Part shown: piece by piece, positions 1 to 11,022 of the stretch | Numbering within the stretch: position 1 is the first letter of the stretch | How the letters are laid out: each line of letters begins with the position of its first letter | Source of the DNA: Lepidodermella squamata | Lineage: Eukaryota > Gastrotricha | Direction of reading: 5' to 3' | DNA length: 64,000 nt | Assembly: GCA_047495785.1 (NCBI GenBank) | Contig: JBLDXI010000009.1 | Span: forward strand, 2,418,001-2,482,000 | The notes under the pieces: generated by a model | What the model was told of the DNA's origin: nothing | The model's database searches: none | Seen by the model: the letters and a program-made list of their open reading frames with translations, nothing else | Program-made: the position numbers and the translations under genes

Positions 1-461
1 TGTCAGACCCTGACAACCCGTATCACCTTAAAATCCATAGCCGGAAGGGTTTCGTGCGTGAAGCTTTGAAAGCCGGTGCCTCCCTAGTCCCTGTTTTCTC
101 ATTCGGCGAATCAGAGATATTTTACTTGAAAAAAGCTGAAAAAGGTTCGAAGCTGCAGGCCTTCCAGAAATGGTGCCATCGCTACCTCAGATTTGTCCCG
201 CTTGTTTTCTACGGAAAACTGCCCTTCTTCCCGTTTCGAAAGCCGATTAATTCAGTTGTTGGAGCTGCTATCGACTTGCCTCACATCGAATCGCCGACTG
301 AAGAAGATATTACTCTGTAAATACTCTTTATTTTGATAAGATTTTCAAATTTCCTATTTATTTTAAGGTGGCATGGAAAATATATGGAAGCCTTGAAAAA
401 GCTGTTCGAGGATCACAAGGATCGATTTGGTCTTCCCGGCCAGGAATTGCACCTTCATTGA
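1..461 (+). CDS. DGAT2/MOGAT-family acyltransferase, C-terminal part (gene 1 of the array)
   Basis: This is the 3' part of a diacylglycerol/monoacylglycerol O-acyltransferase of the DGAT2 family, ER membrane enzymes that transfer a fatty acyl group from acyl-CoA to di- or monoacylglycerol. The frame is open from base 1. Exons are 1-316 and 368-461, joined in phase across a 51-bp GT-AG intron. The family block [23 protein letters not shown] is visible (first part [12 protein letters not shown], then [11 protein letters not shown]), followed by a [11 protein letters not shown] segment and the closing [17 protein letters not shown] helix. The N-terminal half, with the membrane segments and HPHG motif, lies outside the window. 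It shares the last intron with gene 5 (end 9,354) and, like gene 5, lacks the intron between KAG and ASLVP found in genes 2-4, so it belongs to the gene 5 subtype. Substrate (DAG, MAG or wax alcohol) cannot be told. Confidence 0.85.
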
Positions 462-648
462 AAAACTGCTAACAAAATTTCAACGCGCTCAACTTTTAAT
501 TTTGATTTATCGTAATTAGTCTTTTCGAAACTCCCTGTGAAAATTGATTTTCAAGATATTTTATGGATCCCTTATAGCGGGATTTGTTTTGGCTTTAGCA
601 TATTCCAATTCAATTTGAGACGCGTTTTAAGGATTTTATCGGCGCTGT

Positions 649-654
649 AATAAA
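649..654 (+). promoter_or_regulatory. AATAAA polyadenylation signal after DGAT2-like gene 1
   Basis: A canonical AATAAA lies about 190 bases after the stop of gene 1 and before the start of gene 2, so it is a plausible 3'-end signal. Confidence 0.45.
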
Positions 655-715
655 ATCATGACAGCTTGAATCTATCGTGGTAAATAATTTTCTAGTAATT
701 TATTTTTTCAATTAA

Positions 716-1797
716 ATGACCATGACAAAACCGAGTACTGGCATTCTCGGAATGCTGATGGCCGCTCAATACGTTTGTTTCTTCCTAATCGGCCCGTTGT
801 TTATGCTTGGCTTCATTATCTCATTTTTCACCTCAATCTACCCATTCTCTCTGCTCTATCTCGCCTGGTGCATTTACGACCGCGAAACTCCGAATCTCGG
901 CGGCCGTCGCTTCGATTGGCTTCGCAACATGTCCGCCTTCCGCACTTTTGCCGACTATTTCCCGGTGAGACTGCACAAAACTGCCGAGCTGGACCCGGCA
1001 AAGTGCTACATTCTCGGCTTCCACCCGCACGCTATCCTCAGCATTGCGAGTTTCGCGAATTTCGCCACCAATGGCACGGGTGCTAATAAAAAATTTCCTG
1101 GCATTAACTTTCATTTGCTGACTCTTTTCATGAATTTCTGGGCACCGCTTTGGCGCGATTATGAGCTTGGTTTCGGCATGGGCGCTGTCACGGCTAAGAG
1201 TATAATTCATAAGATGACGAAACTCGGCCCAGGCCATGCTGCTATTATTGTTGTTGGGGGCGCTCAGGAGGCTAAACTTTCGGACCCTGAAGACCCGTAC
1301 CGATTGATTTTGAACGCCCGCAAAGGGTTCATTAAGGTGGCTCTCCGAACTGGGTATGTTAATCGAATAGATCACCTATTTTTCTTGAAATTATTTGTAA
1401 TAATTTAGTGCCTCGCTTGTGCCTGTTTTCACATTTGGAGAAATTGATGCTTTTACGATTAAAAAAGTTTCCCCGCATTCGCTTGTTGGAAGAATTCAGC
1501 GCCTGATATACCGAATTTTTTCGTTCTTCCCCATTGTTTTCTACGGTAAATACTTGCTAGTCCCATACCAATGCCCGATTCACACAGTTGGTGAGTTTCT
1601 TTGAATTCTAGTTTTTTTTCGATGATTTTGACCTAATTTTCCCAGTTGGCGCCCCAATCGATGTCCCACTAACGCCTCATCCTACCAATGAAGAGGTCAA
1701 TAAGTACCACTCGATGTATGTCGAAGCTTTGAAGCAGCTATTCGAAGACAATGTTGTTAAATATGGCGACCCGACAAAGAAACTGACAATCTTGTAA
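716..1797 (+). CDS. DGAT2/MOGAT-family acyltransferase (gene 2)
   Basis: A complete three-exon DGAT2-family gene: 716-1353, 1409-1590 and 1646-1797, giving 323 residues, close to the usual length of about 330-390. Short GT-AG introns are phased so that RTG-ASLVP and HTV-VGAP join. Hydrophobic segments span residues about 10-50. They are followed by the YFP motif (81-83) and HPHA (103-106), the family's HPHG active-site motif with its glycine changed to alanine. The blocks RKGFIKVALRTG and ASLVPVFTFGE are intact. The start ATG at 716 is followed by another in-frame ATG at 722, and either could be used. The flanking genes are same-strand paralogues with their own spacers, so this is a tandem family, not an operon. 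Expected role: neutral lipid synthesis at the ER or lipid droplets. Exact substrate unknown. Confidence 0.87.
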
Positions 1798-1882
1798 AAT
1801 CAAACTGATATTATGAGTTATTTCTGGTCTTCAAATCACCAGCATATTATTTTTGCTATAGATGCTGTCTTTCCATTGCCAT

Positions 1883-1888
1883 AATAAA
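1883..1888 (+). promoter_or_regulatory. AATAAA polyadenylation signal after DGAT2-like gene 2
   Basis: AATAAA lies 86 bases after the gene 2 stop codon, at a normal distance for a 3'-UTR signal. Confidence 0.5.
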
Positions 1889-2096
1889 ACTTCCGAAACC
1901 TTAGAACGAAATTATCTATGAATTTCGTAATAATTTTTCTACAGTTGTGCTCAATTATTAAACACTAGAAAAATCTCGACTAACATTGCAATAAGAATTT
2001 TTGTTCTCAGGACTTCTTATATAACAGGAATAAATCATGTTGTTTTCTTGCATTATCTCTTAATTTTTTGTTTGCTTGAAAAAATAGGGATTTAAA

Positions 2097-3178
2097 ATGC
2101 CTTCTTCAAGCTCGAATTTCAACACCCTGCTCGGTGTGTTTATGGCCGTGAAATACACGTCTTTTTTCATGTTCGCCCCTCTCGTTGTTGTTTGCTTTCT
2201 GGCTACTTTTCTAACACCGTTGTTCCCGCTCTCGCTGCTCTACTTGGCCTGGTGCTACTATGATAAGGATACGCCATTTCGAGGTGGGCGGAGACTGCAG
2301 GCAGTTCGCAGCATGCCAGCATGGCGAGCATTCGCTAAATACTTTCCTGTCTCGCTGCATAAAACAGCCGAGTTGGACCCATCGAAATGCTACATTATCG
2401 GCCATCACCCGCACGCTTTGATCGGAATTGGCAACAATGTCAACTTCACAAGCGAGGCGAATAATATCAGCGAAAAATACCCGGGTATTACCACCCACTC
2501 GTTGACATTGGACTCGAATTTCTGGGTACCTTTCTGGCGAGATTATATGCTCTGGCTTGGCATGGGGGCGGTTTCTGCGAAAAGTATCACTCATAAATTA
2601 ACAAAACTCGGCCCAGGCCAAGCTGTGGTTATCCTTGTCGGAGGAGCGGCCGAAGCTGCCCAGGCTGACCCGAACGACCCGTATCGACTGGTTTTGAAAG
2701 ATCGCAAAGGCTTCGTTAAGATTGCGCTGAAAACGGGGTAATTATCGAATTTTAAGGCGGATTTTTTTTAAATTGAATCTTCTTAACTTTAGAGCTTCCT
2801 TGGTGCCTGCGTTTACTTTCGGAGAGATGGGCGTTTTTACCATCAAAAAAGCGACTCCTGGGTCATTTTTTCATAAAGTTCAGCAACTTGTTCATCGCAG
2901 CTACTTGATCTTTCCTGTCATTTTCTATGGCCGCTTTTTGGTGCTTCCTTACAGATCCCCTATCCATACAGTTGGTAAGTTGGACCTGGATAATCATATT
3001 TCGGTCATGATTTTTTTCAAATTTAGTTGGCTCAGCAATTGACGTGCCTCTGATTCCTGAACCTAAGGATGAAGACATCAATCGTTACCATTCGATGTAT
3101 GTCGATGCTCTGAAGAAGCTGTTCGAGGAAAATGTTGGCAAGTATGGCGATCCGACTAAGCAGCTCAAAGTTCTGTAA
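2097..3178 (+). CDS. DGAT2/MOGAT-family acyltransferase (gene 3)
   Basis: A complete three-exon gene: 2097-2737, 2793-2974 and 3027-3178, encoding 324 residues. Introns sit at the same two codons as in genes 2 and 4, so the three arose by tandem duplication after those introns were present. Membrane segments span residues about 15-55. YFP lies at 82-84 and HPHA at 104-107, preceded by a further His so the local sequence reads GHHPHAL. The RKGFVKIALKTG and ASLVPAFTFGE blocks are present. The protein ends in a lysine-rich helix and DPTKQLKVL. An acyl-CoA dependent acyltransferase of the ER membrane is expected from the family. Whether it makes triacylglycerol, diacylglycerol or wax esters is not decided by the sequence. 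Confidence 0.87.
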
Positions 3179-3518
3179 AACTGTCCAAAGTTTTAACTTT
3201 GCAATTTTTCCTTTGATTTTAATGTGGTTGTTTTGTGGCTTTGCTGCTCAATTTATCAAATCCCAAACTTTCATAATTAGATTATATGCTCAGTTTTAAA
3301 TTTTAAACTTTTCTTTCGATTTTAAGGTGGCTGTTTTATGATGAACTGCTCGATTACTGAAATCCCAATCTTTCATAAATTTATTCAGTTTATTGCTCAT
3401 TTTTGTTGCACAACCTCATTTTTTGGTTTTACCCAAGGTAATCTAATAATCCTGGCAATATTATTGAATTTTTATAGATTTTTTATTTATTTTATTTTTA
3501 ACCGAGTTCGAATTTGAT
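3179..3518. other. Intergenic spacer between DGAT2-like genes 3 and 4
   Basis: This AT-rich spacer of 340 bases has no open frame of note. It carries two similar short stretches (about 3,201-3,270 and 3,310-3,380: a 'ttcgattttaa(t/g)gtgg' core followed by wording like 'ctcaattatcaaatcccaa'). They look like a degenerate tandem repeat of about 105 bases. No clear AATAAA was seen. Confidence 0.4.
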
Positions 3519-4585
3519 ATGGAGAGGTTTCTTGGAGCTCTCATGGCCGCGCATTATGTTGGGCTCTACATATTTTGGCCCATCGTTTTTGTCATCATTT
3601 ACGCACTGTATTACTCTTCGTACTACCCGTTACTGCTCATCTATGCAGCTTGGTTCATCTACGACCGTAAAACACCTGTACTTGGCGGGCGAAGAATCGA
3701 GTTTCTTAGAAAATCGGTTTTTTGGAGATATCTTGCAGCGTACTTTCCGTACACCTTACACAAAACAGCCGAGTTGGACCCGTCGAAAAACTACATTTTT
3801 GCGCATTTTCCTCACGCTGTTCTTAGCTTGTCAAACTTCATGAATTTCTACACTGACGGAACGGGTGCAAGTGAAAAATACCCCGGCATTACCTTCCACC
3901 CACTTACAATGGATACAAATTTCCTCATGCCGATTTGGCGGGAGTACTTGTTGAGCTTAGGAGCTGGCGGAGTTTCAGCCGTCAGTATAATCTACAAAAT
4001 GACGAAAATGGGGCTTGGAAATGCGGCCTGCATCGTTGTAGGAGGTGCGTCAGAGGCTGGTCTAACAGACCCCGATGATCCATATTGTTTAATTCTCAAA
4101 AATCGGAAAGGATTCATCAAAATGGCCCTGAAAACTGGGTAAATATATATTCAAAAATTATCCAGAAATTTCGAAAAATTTTCGAATTCTAGGGCTTCTC
4201 TAGTTCCCGTTTTCAGCTTCGGAGAGGCTGATATCTTTTCAGTGATAAGACCAAAGCCTGGTTCTTATCTGAAGAGAGTTCAGGATATGATTCACCGCAC
4301 TCTTTCATTTTATCCCATTCCATTTTATGGGCACTTTTTTATCTTGCCATATTCACGGCCCATCAACACTGTGGGTGAGTTGAGAGTACCTTTTTCGAGG
4401 TTATTCGTAATTTCAACATGAAATCTATTTCAGTCGGATCACCAATATATGTCCCTTTGAAGCCAGATGCGAGTGATGAGGACGTAAATCACTACCATTC
4501 AAAATTTATCGAGGCTTTAACCAGCCTTTTCGAGGAAAATGTCAAGAAATTCGGCGATCCGACTAAAAAATTGAAATTGATGTGA
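3519..4585 (+). CDS. DGAT2/MOGAT-family acyltransferase with altered HPHG motif (gene 4)
   Basis: Three exons, 3519-4138, 4193-4374 and 4434-4585, encode 317 residues with the same intron positions as genes 2 and 3. The frame is intact, with N-terminal membrane segments (residues about 8-45), YFP at 75-77 and the downstream RKGFIKMALKTG and [11 protein letters not shown] blocks. The oddity is the active-site motif. Where paralogues have FHPHA or FHPHG, this protein reads HFPHA (96-100): the first, normally invariant His of HPHG is Phe, with a His one position earlier. In DGAT2 this motif is required for full activity. The enzyme may therefore have reduced or changed activity, or be a pseudo-enzyme kept for another role. 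The remainder of the family signature and clean splice sites argue that it is still a gene. Confidence 0.84.
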
Positions 4586-4770
4586 TAATCAGTGGACCTG
4601 GATACCCTGGTTTCGTAGATCTCCCACCGCTGGTTATGGGCAATGGCACTTGAATCATTCCCTCACCGCTTATCACCCAAATAGCTGAAATGGATGGTTA
4701 TTATTTGGTGTAAAAAAATCAATTTTTTGTTATAGGTTCGCGTTTTTTGTTTATTTTTGTTGTCTCGAAA

Positions 4771-7700
4771 ATGGCCGGTGAAGGTTTTAATTTAATCGCA
4801 TGGTCGAAGCGCCGTTTCATCAAAACAATAGAGTCGCTAAGTACCTTCCACTTCATGACGCTGTTTCTGTGCTTCAATTTCGGACTGCTGTTCTTCTTCA
4901 TCTACCTGCTGTTCACACCGCTGTTTTTCATCCCGCTTCTCTATGCAGTTTGGTATTACATTGATAAAGATACGCCAAGTTTAGCCGGGCGACGTTTCGA
5001 ATGGGTTCGCCGCTTGCATATCTGGAGATGGATGGCCCATTATTTCCCTATTAGCCTTCACAAAACTGCTGATTTGGACCCTAAAAAGAACTACATCTTC
5101 GCGTTTCACCCTCATGTAAAATTTGAAAAATTTGAAAATTGAAGCCAAAAAAATGAATTTTCTCTCTTTTTCAGGGAATTTTCGTGATCGGTGGTTTTAT
5201 CAATTTTTGCACTGAAGGAACCGATTTTAGCAAACATTTTCCGGGGATTACGAATCATTTTCTCATTCTCGATGGGCAATTTCAATTCCCGCTGTATCGT
5301 GATTATTTAATTGCCGGCGGTACTGGAGCTGTTAATTCGAAATCTGTGCATTATAAGCTGACCAAACTCGGCCCGGGTCATTCGGTGTGGATCGCGATTG
5401 GCGGAGCTGCTGAGGCGTTTCTCGCCGACTCAATTTCTTACAAGCTCAAAATTTTGGAGCGGAAAGGTTTCGTTAAAATGGCCCTGCGAACTGGAGCATC
5501 GCTCGTCCCTGTGTTTTCATTCGGGGAAACTAATCTTTTCGACCAAGTTCGGCCGAAAGAAGGCACGATTCTTTATCGCCTTCAGGAAACAGCCCGCCGT
5601 TGGCTTGGATTTGCGCCGGTTGTATTCAGGGGCCGGAAAATTAACCCATTTATGCCTTTCCGCAAGCCAATCAATACAGTTGGTAAGTATTAATTGAATA
5701 AAATTGAGTATTATTAAAGTAAATTTATAAATATTTAAGGGAATATCTAGAATGAAGTAAAAATGCGGTAATTCATGGTTGATCACCCATTTTCGACTTA
5801 ACAACCGTAAATTTTCGATTTTTTTTATTTGTTTATTCGTATCATTGAAAACGTGAGCAAATTTCGGCTCAAATTCATAAAAATTATCCGTCAATAGGAC
5901 GACCTTCATTTTCTATAGCGCTGTGAACCCAAAAAGGAAAATTATAAACTCCTCGACTATTTTTGACGATTTTTGAATACCTATCGGAATTCAATCGGAT
6001 CTTCGATTTGTAGGATTTACATTAGTTGAAGTTGGAAATGGGACGCCGTCATTATAGCAGCGACAAAATAGCGAGCTTTATTCTCTCTCCATTTTACATT
6101 ATACACAACATCTGCTCTCATCACATTTTAAACCTTACAGTAGTCCATTGGTTGACAGAATCTATATGATTAAGTAGCTGACGGTTTTGAAATGTTGGAA
6201 TAATTTTCAAAAAAGCGTTGTTAGCAGCCACGTAGGGGCTCTTGTTGGTATATCGAGCGATCGATTTGCCATCTTCATATTGGTGTAGCTTCTGCTCCAT
6301 TAGATCTTGCTCTTTGCGGATCGCCTTGACTAGTAGGTGAACGGAGTAGGGTGTTTTATGTCAAGGCAACGAGCGAAAGCCTTATGCCAAGCTGCCTGAA
6401 GGTTGTCAGTTCGAGGAACCTTGGACATAACCCGGCGAGCTCGGAATAGGAGTTTAGCGGTGTATTTTAAGACGCGATTAAGACGCGTGCTATTACCTAA
6501 GCTAGACCTAAGCCATGCCCGGACATATCTAATGGGGTCGAATCTCTCTGAAAGGGAGGAGTGGGTGCGTTTATTGCAATAAAACTGCTGGCATGTTGTT
6601 GAGCAAGGCAGTGATGCTGAGATAAGATGAGTATGGCCACCTGATATCAAAAAGGGTCAATTTCGGAGGCCTCTGAAGATAAATCTTTCAGCCTCTTGCT
6701 AGAGTTTGAGTAAAAATTGTAAATATCGGCTGCAAACGACTTGAATACTTAACTTCACAGCCGTCAACGATTTGATCGCATCAGCTATTGCCAGCTCCAG
6801 TCGATGAGTCAAGCAGTGAATCAGCCACAACTTGTTGAATCGTCTTCTCAAATCGTCTTCTCAAATCGTCTTTTGGATGACCTTTGCCCACCCAGCACAT
6901 GGAGACGAATTTGAACTTAAAATTTGCGAATTTAATCATCAGCAACCATACTTGCTTGGCAAAGGGCGAAAAGCCGTCAAAAAGTCTTGTTGTATCCAAT
7001 GTTGTATCACTTTTGGTAGCTAAAAAATACCTGATATGGATAGATGATGATTCGTTGGCACGTACGCGCGGTGACCTTCCTTGTTTATAAGACTTGCAGT
7101 TTACATGGCTGTCGAATTCAGATCGATCGTATGCACCACTGGACCTCTCGCAGGCACAAGAAGCAAGTTCAGTGAAGTCTTCACCCGATGACAAGAGTGA
7201 CTGAAGCTTCTTTTTGGAGCCGATTAGCTTTTTGATGCCTATGTGTGGAAATACAAATTCGTAAATGTTAAGGTTCGCAGATGGAGTGGTGCCGAGAGGA
7301 AGCTTCCGTGCTTTAGTAATTCTTGAGTAGGTATGATTCATTCTAGATGAACACCGTCTTTAAAACAAAGCTCATCGAAACCGTGAAACAGGTGAACAAA
7401 TTTTACATCAAATTCTGAACAAAGTAAAGTTCATTATAAGTAATCTAATAATGAACGTTCATTATAAGTTTTGTGCGGATGGCCAGGCAATTGCGGCACT
7501 CCTGCTGCGACAGTGTTCGAGTTTCGGCTAGCCAAATAGCGCAGCATTTTTCGTGCGTTCACGCTTGCGTAATCGAGGCCACAGCGCGCGAGGTCGTTGG
7601 TACCGAAAACGGCGATTACGAGGTCGAAACTTTCCAGGTCAATTTGACCGACGAATGACTGCTCATTCACGCGCCCTGCCATAAACCCGCCCATTGCGGT

Positions 7701-9354
7701 TTCAACGCGAGGCCCAGCTTTCAGCGCCTCGGAGCATATGTCGCTCAAGTGCGAGACGCCTATCAAGCACACACGCGGTAGGTGCAGCATGATGATCGAT
7801 AATTAGAACGACAAAAGCTCAATTAGGAAGTAATAGCAAAAGTATTAGCGGTTGATGTGAGGAGGCAGTCGCACATTCTTAAGTACCAATGCTCAGCGGG
7901 ATAAACAAGGTGCGCGCGCAGGGTAATTCAAGGTAAAGCGCGTTAATACCATTTGCGCGATCGACACGGGTGTGACAAGGGGTCGCTGCACTTAATGTCC
8001 TGCTCAAGACAACTGTTGTTAATTAACCCTTAATCACATCATTGTTTCGATGTTACGAAACGCGCATTTCACTCTTACATTTCACCCTTCGATTTCATAA
8101 TTGAATTGAGAGGGATCGCTCTCAGACGGTCAAGAATATCGCCCGGACAGACACAGTGGAGGAACCCGTGTCTTCCACCAAGTCGTGATCGATTAAGTCA
8201 CTCAATTCGGAAACATTGTAGGCACCTCAGACAGCGATCCATGTAGACTTTGGCGTATCACTGTTGATTTCTACAGCTCGACGACCGAAAATTAGCTTTC
8301 CTTCATGGGTTCGAAGCTCTTCAACTACAGGCATCGGTCCTTCTGAGAATATGACAGTGTTATCCCTCGAAACAATAAAGGGATGCCTTCACGTTTGTAA
8401 TGATGACAACAGCAGCGGCCTGAGGCTTTACGGCACAACGCTTCAGCTTTTGCGGGTATTTCCATCACTCCCACGATGTTTAGATTCCGCCCGTTCCTCA
8501 GAAGTATTCCGCTATTCTTCAATGCATTCATTTCTTCATCGAATTCCTTGAATAATGAACTTTTGGATGGCCTTCGCGTGCCATAGAGCGACGGTAAATT
8601 TTAGCTTTGACAACCAAGACCAGAGGCCATAAGTTGCTGCCCAAATACTTATATATTTGAATGCCATCGAAGCCAGTCAAAAAGAAAACTGAATTCGCAT
8701 CGTAAGCGAATAGACAGCAGTTGTCATATACTATTTATAGCTAATTATACTGGTATCACGTATGACAGATTGTCAAGAAATTATTTCATCAGCATCAGTA
8801 GTAGGAATTATAAACCAGAGATTGTCAGAAATAGTTTTAAATACATAAAAGCATTTGGCGCGTATTTCAGAGAATTTTGCGAAATTGTCATGATCGTCGA
8901 CACGCCTATAGATTTGGACGTGGCCTTTCGGATTGTGGCGATAGTTTTCGATGTAGGAGTTTCGAATAGGTCCTAAATGTAATTTAAAGGGCGGGCGTCC
9001 AGAATCTTATTGAACAAAGCCTCAATAGCTGAGCTGTAGAACTTGTAACGTCTATATATACCGTATTTGGTTGGAGGGGTACCTGATATAAACCTTATAT
9101 AAACCTGTAATAACATTTACTGTTTAATTATTCAATTTTTACTTAGTCGGCGCCCCGATCGACGTTCCTCATGTTCCTGAGCCAACTCAAGAAGATATTG
9201 ACAAGTTGGAATTTTCAATTTTCTGTCTTACGATCTATAACCGTTCTGTTTTTCTTCAAGGTGGCATGGTGTTTATCTCGAAGAATTGAAGAAGCTGTAC
9301 GAAGGTCACAAAGCTGAATTTGGCGACGCTGAAAAGGAGCTTGAGCTATTTTGA
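4771..9354 (+). CDS. DGAT2/MOGAT-family acyltransferase with a transposon-filled intron (gene 5)
   Basis: Four exons, 4771-5115, 5175-5682, 9147-9204 and 9261-9354, add up to 334 residues with every junction in phase. The start is set at MAGEGF; an in-frame non-ATG extension upstream is not needed. Hydrophobic segments lie at residues about 27-62, YFP at 91-93 and the full HPHG motif at 113-116, the only canonical one visible in the array. RKGFVKMALRTG and [11 protein letters not shown] follow without the intron that interrupts genes 2-4 here; instead there is an intron directly after HPH, inside the active-site motif. The third intron (5683-9146) is 3.5 kb against about 50-60 bp for the others and holds decayed mobile DNA. 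Its donor (gtaagt) and acceptor (acttag) look sound. The closing WHGVYLEELKKLYEGHK helix matches gene 1. Confidence 0.83.
6150..6650 (-). pseudogene. MULE-like transposase C-terminal remnant
   Basis: On the minus strand, a frame from 6,650 reads RTDNLQAAWHKAFARCL and DIKHPTPF before a stop at 6,330. After a frame change it continues with KAIRKEQDLMEQKLHQYEDGK. This order (R-T-[DN]-N..WH, then HP..., then K-E-Q.....G) matches the C-terminal part of eukaryotic Mutator-like (MULE) transposases, often paired with FLYWCH fingers. The stop and frameshift show it is dead. It sits in the 3.5-kb intron of DGAT2-like gene 5. Family recognition is from memory of the motif spacing; a profile search would be decisive. 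Confidence 0.55.
6781..7341 (-). other. Open minus-strand stretch of 186 codons, unrecognised
   Basis: An uninterrupted frame with mixed composition (RSPRVRANESSSIHIRYF, VSMCWVGKGHPKDDLRRRF) lies between the MULE remnant and the SGNH fragment on the same strand. I do not recognise it. It may be another part of a decayed transposon. A short direct repeat of 'caaatcgtcttctc/ttt' occurs at about 6,847-6,877. Confidence 0.25.
7434..7790 (-). pseudogene. SGNH/GDSL-hydrolase-like fragment, probably from a transposon
   Basis: The frame starts at an ATG (7,790) and encodes 118 residues with an N-terminal RVCLIGVSHLSD (a block I-like GxSH in place of GDS) and the typical FDLVIAVFGTNDLAR strand-turn carrying the block III GxND. 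The C-terminal catalytic D-x-x-H block is absent. Free-standing SGNH domains are frequent inside retroelements (CR1-type ORF1 esterases, Ngaro/DIRS elements), which fits its place inside an expanded intron. It could also be a truncated host esterase. The domain call rests on the GTND core only. Confidence 0.45.
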
Positions 9355-9651
9355 TTGCGCAAATCCGGACTGCGAGTGAACCAAAATCAAAATTCGATTG
9401 ACCTTAATAACTGATATAGCCATTTTTGCCGGTGCCTGAGCTCTTGTTTGTTGAAGCCTCTAATCACGTTCTTTCCAATTATATTCGGAGAATTCTAATA
9501 GTTTTTGAGCATGTTTTTTTTAAGCCATATTCTAATTGCAACGAAACTGCTTCGACAGACACCATTTTTCTGGATCAACGACAACTAGCGACATATTTTT
9601 TCGCTTTATACAAAAAATTAATTTTCATTGAACTGCCTCGATTTTTTTTAG
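9355..9651. other. Spacer between the DGAT2 array and TMEM128
   Basis: About 300 bases of AT-rich sequence, with no motif that I can support apart from a T-rich stretch just before the TMEM128 ATG. Confidence 0.4.
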
Positions 9652-10343
9652 ATGGCTGATGATTATTTGAATAGCGACGACGGTTTCGCGCCGCGTTATC
9701 AGCGGCTCGATCAAGAAAGCGGGCCTGATCTGCGAATAGCCACGCATCGTTTGTCGCCGAAATCTCGCCGCGGCAACAATCGCAGCGATGTCCACGATAG
9801 GTTGTCTGAAATTCGCGAATATCTCGCCGATAATCGGCCGGATCCTCAGTGGGAAAAACTAAAAGCTATCCTAAGCGTTCTTCTCGACATTTTTTGGATC
9901 GTCGCCTCGATGGCGGTATTTCACCTCACCGATTTTTACGTTCGCGTGTTATACGACAAAAAAATTGACAGGTTTAATGAAAAAATCCGCCTTAAAAATT
10001 CGTCAATTCATTTTTTAATAGGGATTGGTTGTTGGCTAGCACTGTTTCAATTTCTATCGATTTGTTGATTGCTGGTTATTACATTGTTTATTTGACGTGT
10101 TACAAGAATGTCCCGACTAGCGAGTGGGATTCGTATTGGAGCTGGGGATTCCCAATTGCGACACTGCTGTTCTTTGTTGCGACGATAACTTTTACAGTGG
10201 CAGCTTGGCAAGTGTGGTGGATTTTCACGCCGCTGATTTTATTCCTATTTTTCATGGGTTTCATCACCGTCGTCTCGTACATTCCCGACTTTGGCCGACA
10301 TGAAGATCTCGAAAAGAAGACATCTACTACTAAAATTCTATGA
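9652..10343 (+). CDS. TMEM128: Transmembrane protein 128 (TMEM128) homologue
   Basis: Two exons, 9652-9971 and 10022-10343, separated by a 50-bp intron, give 213 residues. A charged N-terminal half (residues 1-70) is followed by four membrane segments: ILSVLLDIFWIVASMAVF, a second after the splice junction (RDWLLASTVSISIDLLIAGYYIVYL), a third around WGFPIATLLFFVATITFTVA and a fourth at WWIFTPLILFLFFMGFITVV. The order of FWI-ASM, DFY, IVYL...Y, A.WHVW/AWQVWWIFTPL and FMG matches vertebrate TMEM128, a four-pass protein of unknown function; the N-terminus here is longer than the human one (165 aa). The spacer to the next gene is 680 bp. Identification is by remembered pattern, but the spacing of the last two segments is distinctive. 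Confidence 0.8.
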
Positions 10344-11022
10344 TCAAGTCATTTTTTATTTATTCTGTGATTTAAATTGCTTATTTACAAAATATCTGCT
10401 TTGATTTTTTATATATAATATTATTGCTTTTGGTTGTTTAGTCGCGTTGTAAAAAAGCTCATTATTTGCGTTGGTGATATGTTGGCAAATAAAATTAGCT
10501 CATGAAATCTTCACCCGATTAAGCGAAGATTAACTCGATAATTTTCTCGCGATTATCTGTTCGCAAATATTTCCGAAAATTGCCGAGACATCGTATCCGA
10601 AAAAAGGCGGCTTTCACTTTTTTGTTGTCAGTCAGGTTCAAATTTAATAATCCGCATGTTAGATTATACATGAGAGCGCGGATCGATTTTCGCGTCGCGG
10701 GTTATCTGCAGGTTTTGCCTTCTTGATTAAAACAGAAATCTTGTGATTAATTAAATCGATCGCGCGTCGATCAACCGTGGCGTGTCGTTATTTTACGTTT
10801 CACTTCAAGGTGCGCAATTGCGAAGCTGATGATGGCGATGATACGCAGTGAGAATCCTGTTGTGTTATTTCCTGCTTTACTTATATCAATCACGTCGATA
10901 CACGCTTTTGGCTTGAAATTGTCATGTGCGCACATTTTTGAGTAGTTGCCCAGAGTTTTTTTGTCTGCTTTACGTCGAAAAGTAAAGGCATAGCGGCTGT
11001 TTAATTGAAGAAGAGCGCGGTC
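10344..11022. promoter_or_regulatory. Spacer: TMEM128 3' end and probable promoter of the ankyrin/PLC-epsilon gene
   Basis: AATAAA at 10,488-10,493 is a likely poly(A) signal for TMEM128. The remainder becomes richer in CpG (tcgcg, gcgcg words at about 10,670-10,780) toward the next start codon, consistent with a promoter/5'-UTR, but no defined core element was recognised. An in-frame TAA lies just upstream of the ATG at 11,023. Confidence 0.4.

Larger units (their letters stand above)
5683..9146. mobile_element. Intron 3 of DGAT2-like gene 5, expanded by mobile-element debris
   Basis: This single intron is roughly 60 times longer than its neighbours. It contains at least two recognisable minus-strand remnants, listed separately: a MULE-like transposase C-terminus at about 6,150-6,650 and an SGNH-hydrolase fragment at 7,434-7,790. 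It also contains unassigned minus-strand open stretches at 6,781-7,341 and 8,325-8,531. Base use is more GC- and CpG-rich around 7,450-8,100 than in the flanking intron ends. I did not find clear terminal inverted repeats or target-site duplications that would delimit one element. Confidence 0.6.

Noticed and set aside
833-1375. Long minus-strand open frame across DGAT2-like gene 2
   Set aside because: It is the antisense of a gene with clear DGAT2 motifs, and its translation has no recognisable domain; similar shadows at 2,211-2,594 and in the PLC exons were dropped for the same reason.
1-9354. DGAT2 genes as a nematode-style operon
   Set aside because: Spacers of about 190-340 bp, individual poly(A) signals for genes 1 and 2, and no visible trans-splice leader evidence; tandem duplication explains the layout.
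11005-11022. Earlier start for the ankyrin gene at 11,005
   Set aside because: It would need a TTG start; the first ATG in frame, just after an in-frame stop further upstream, is 11,023.
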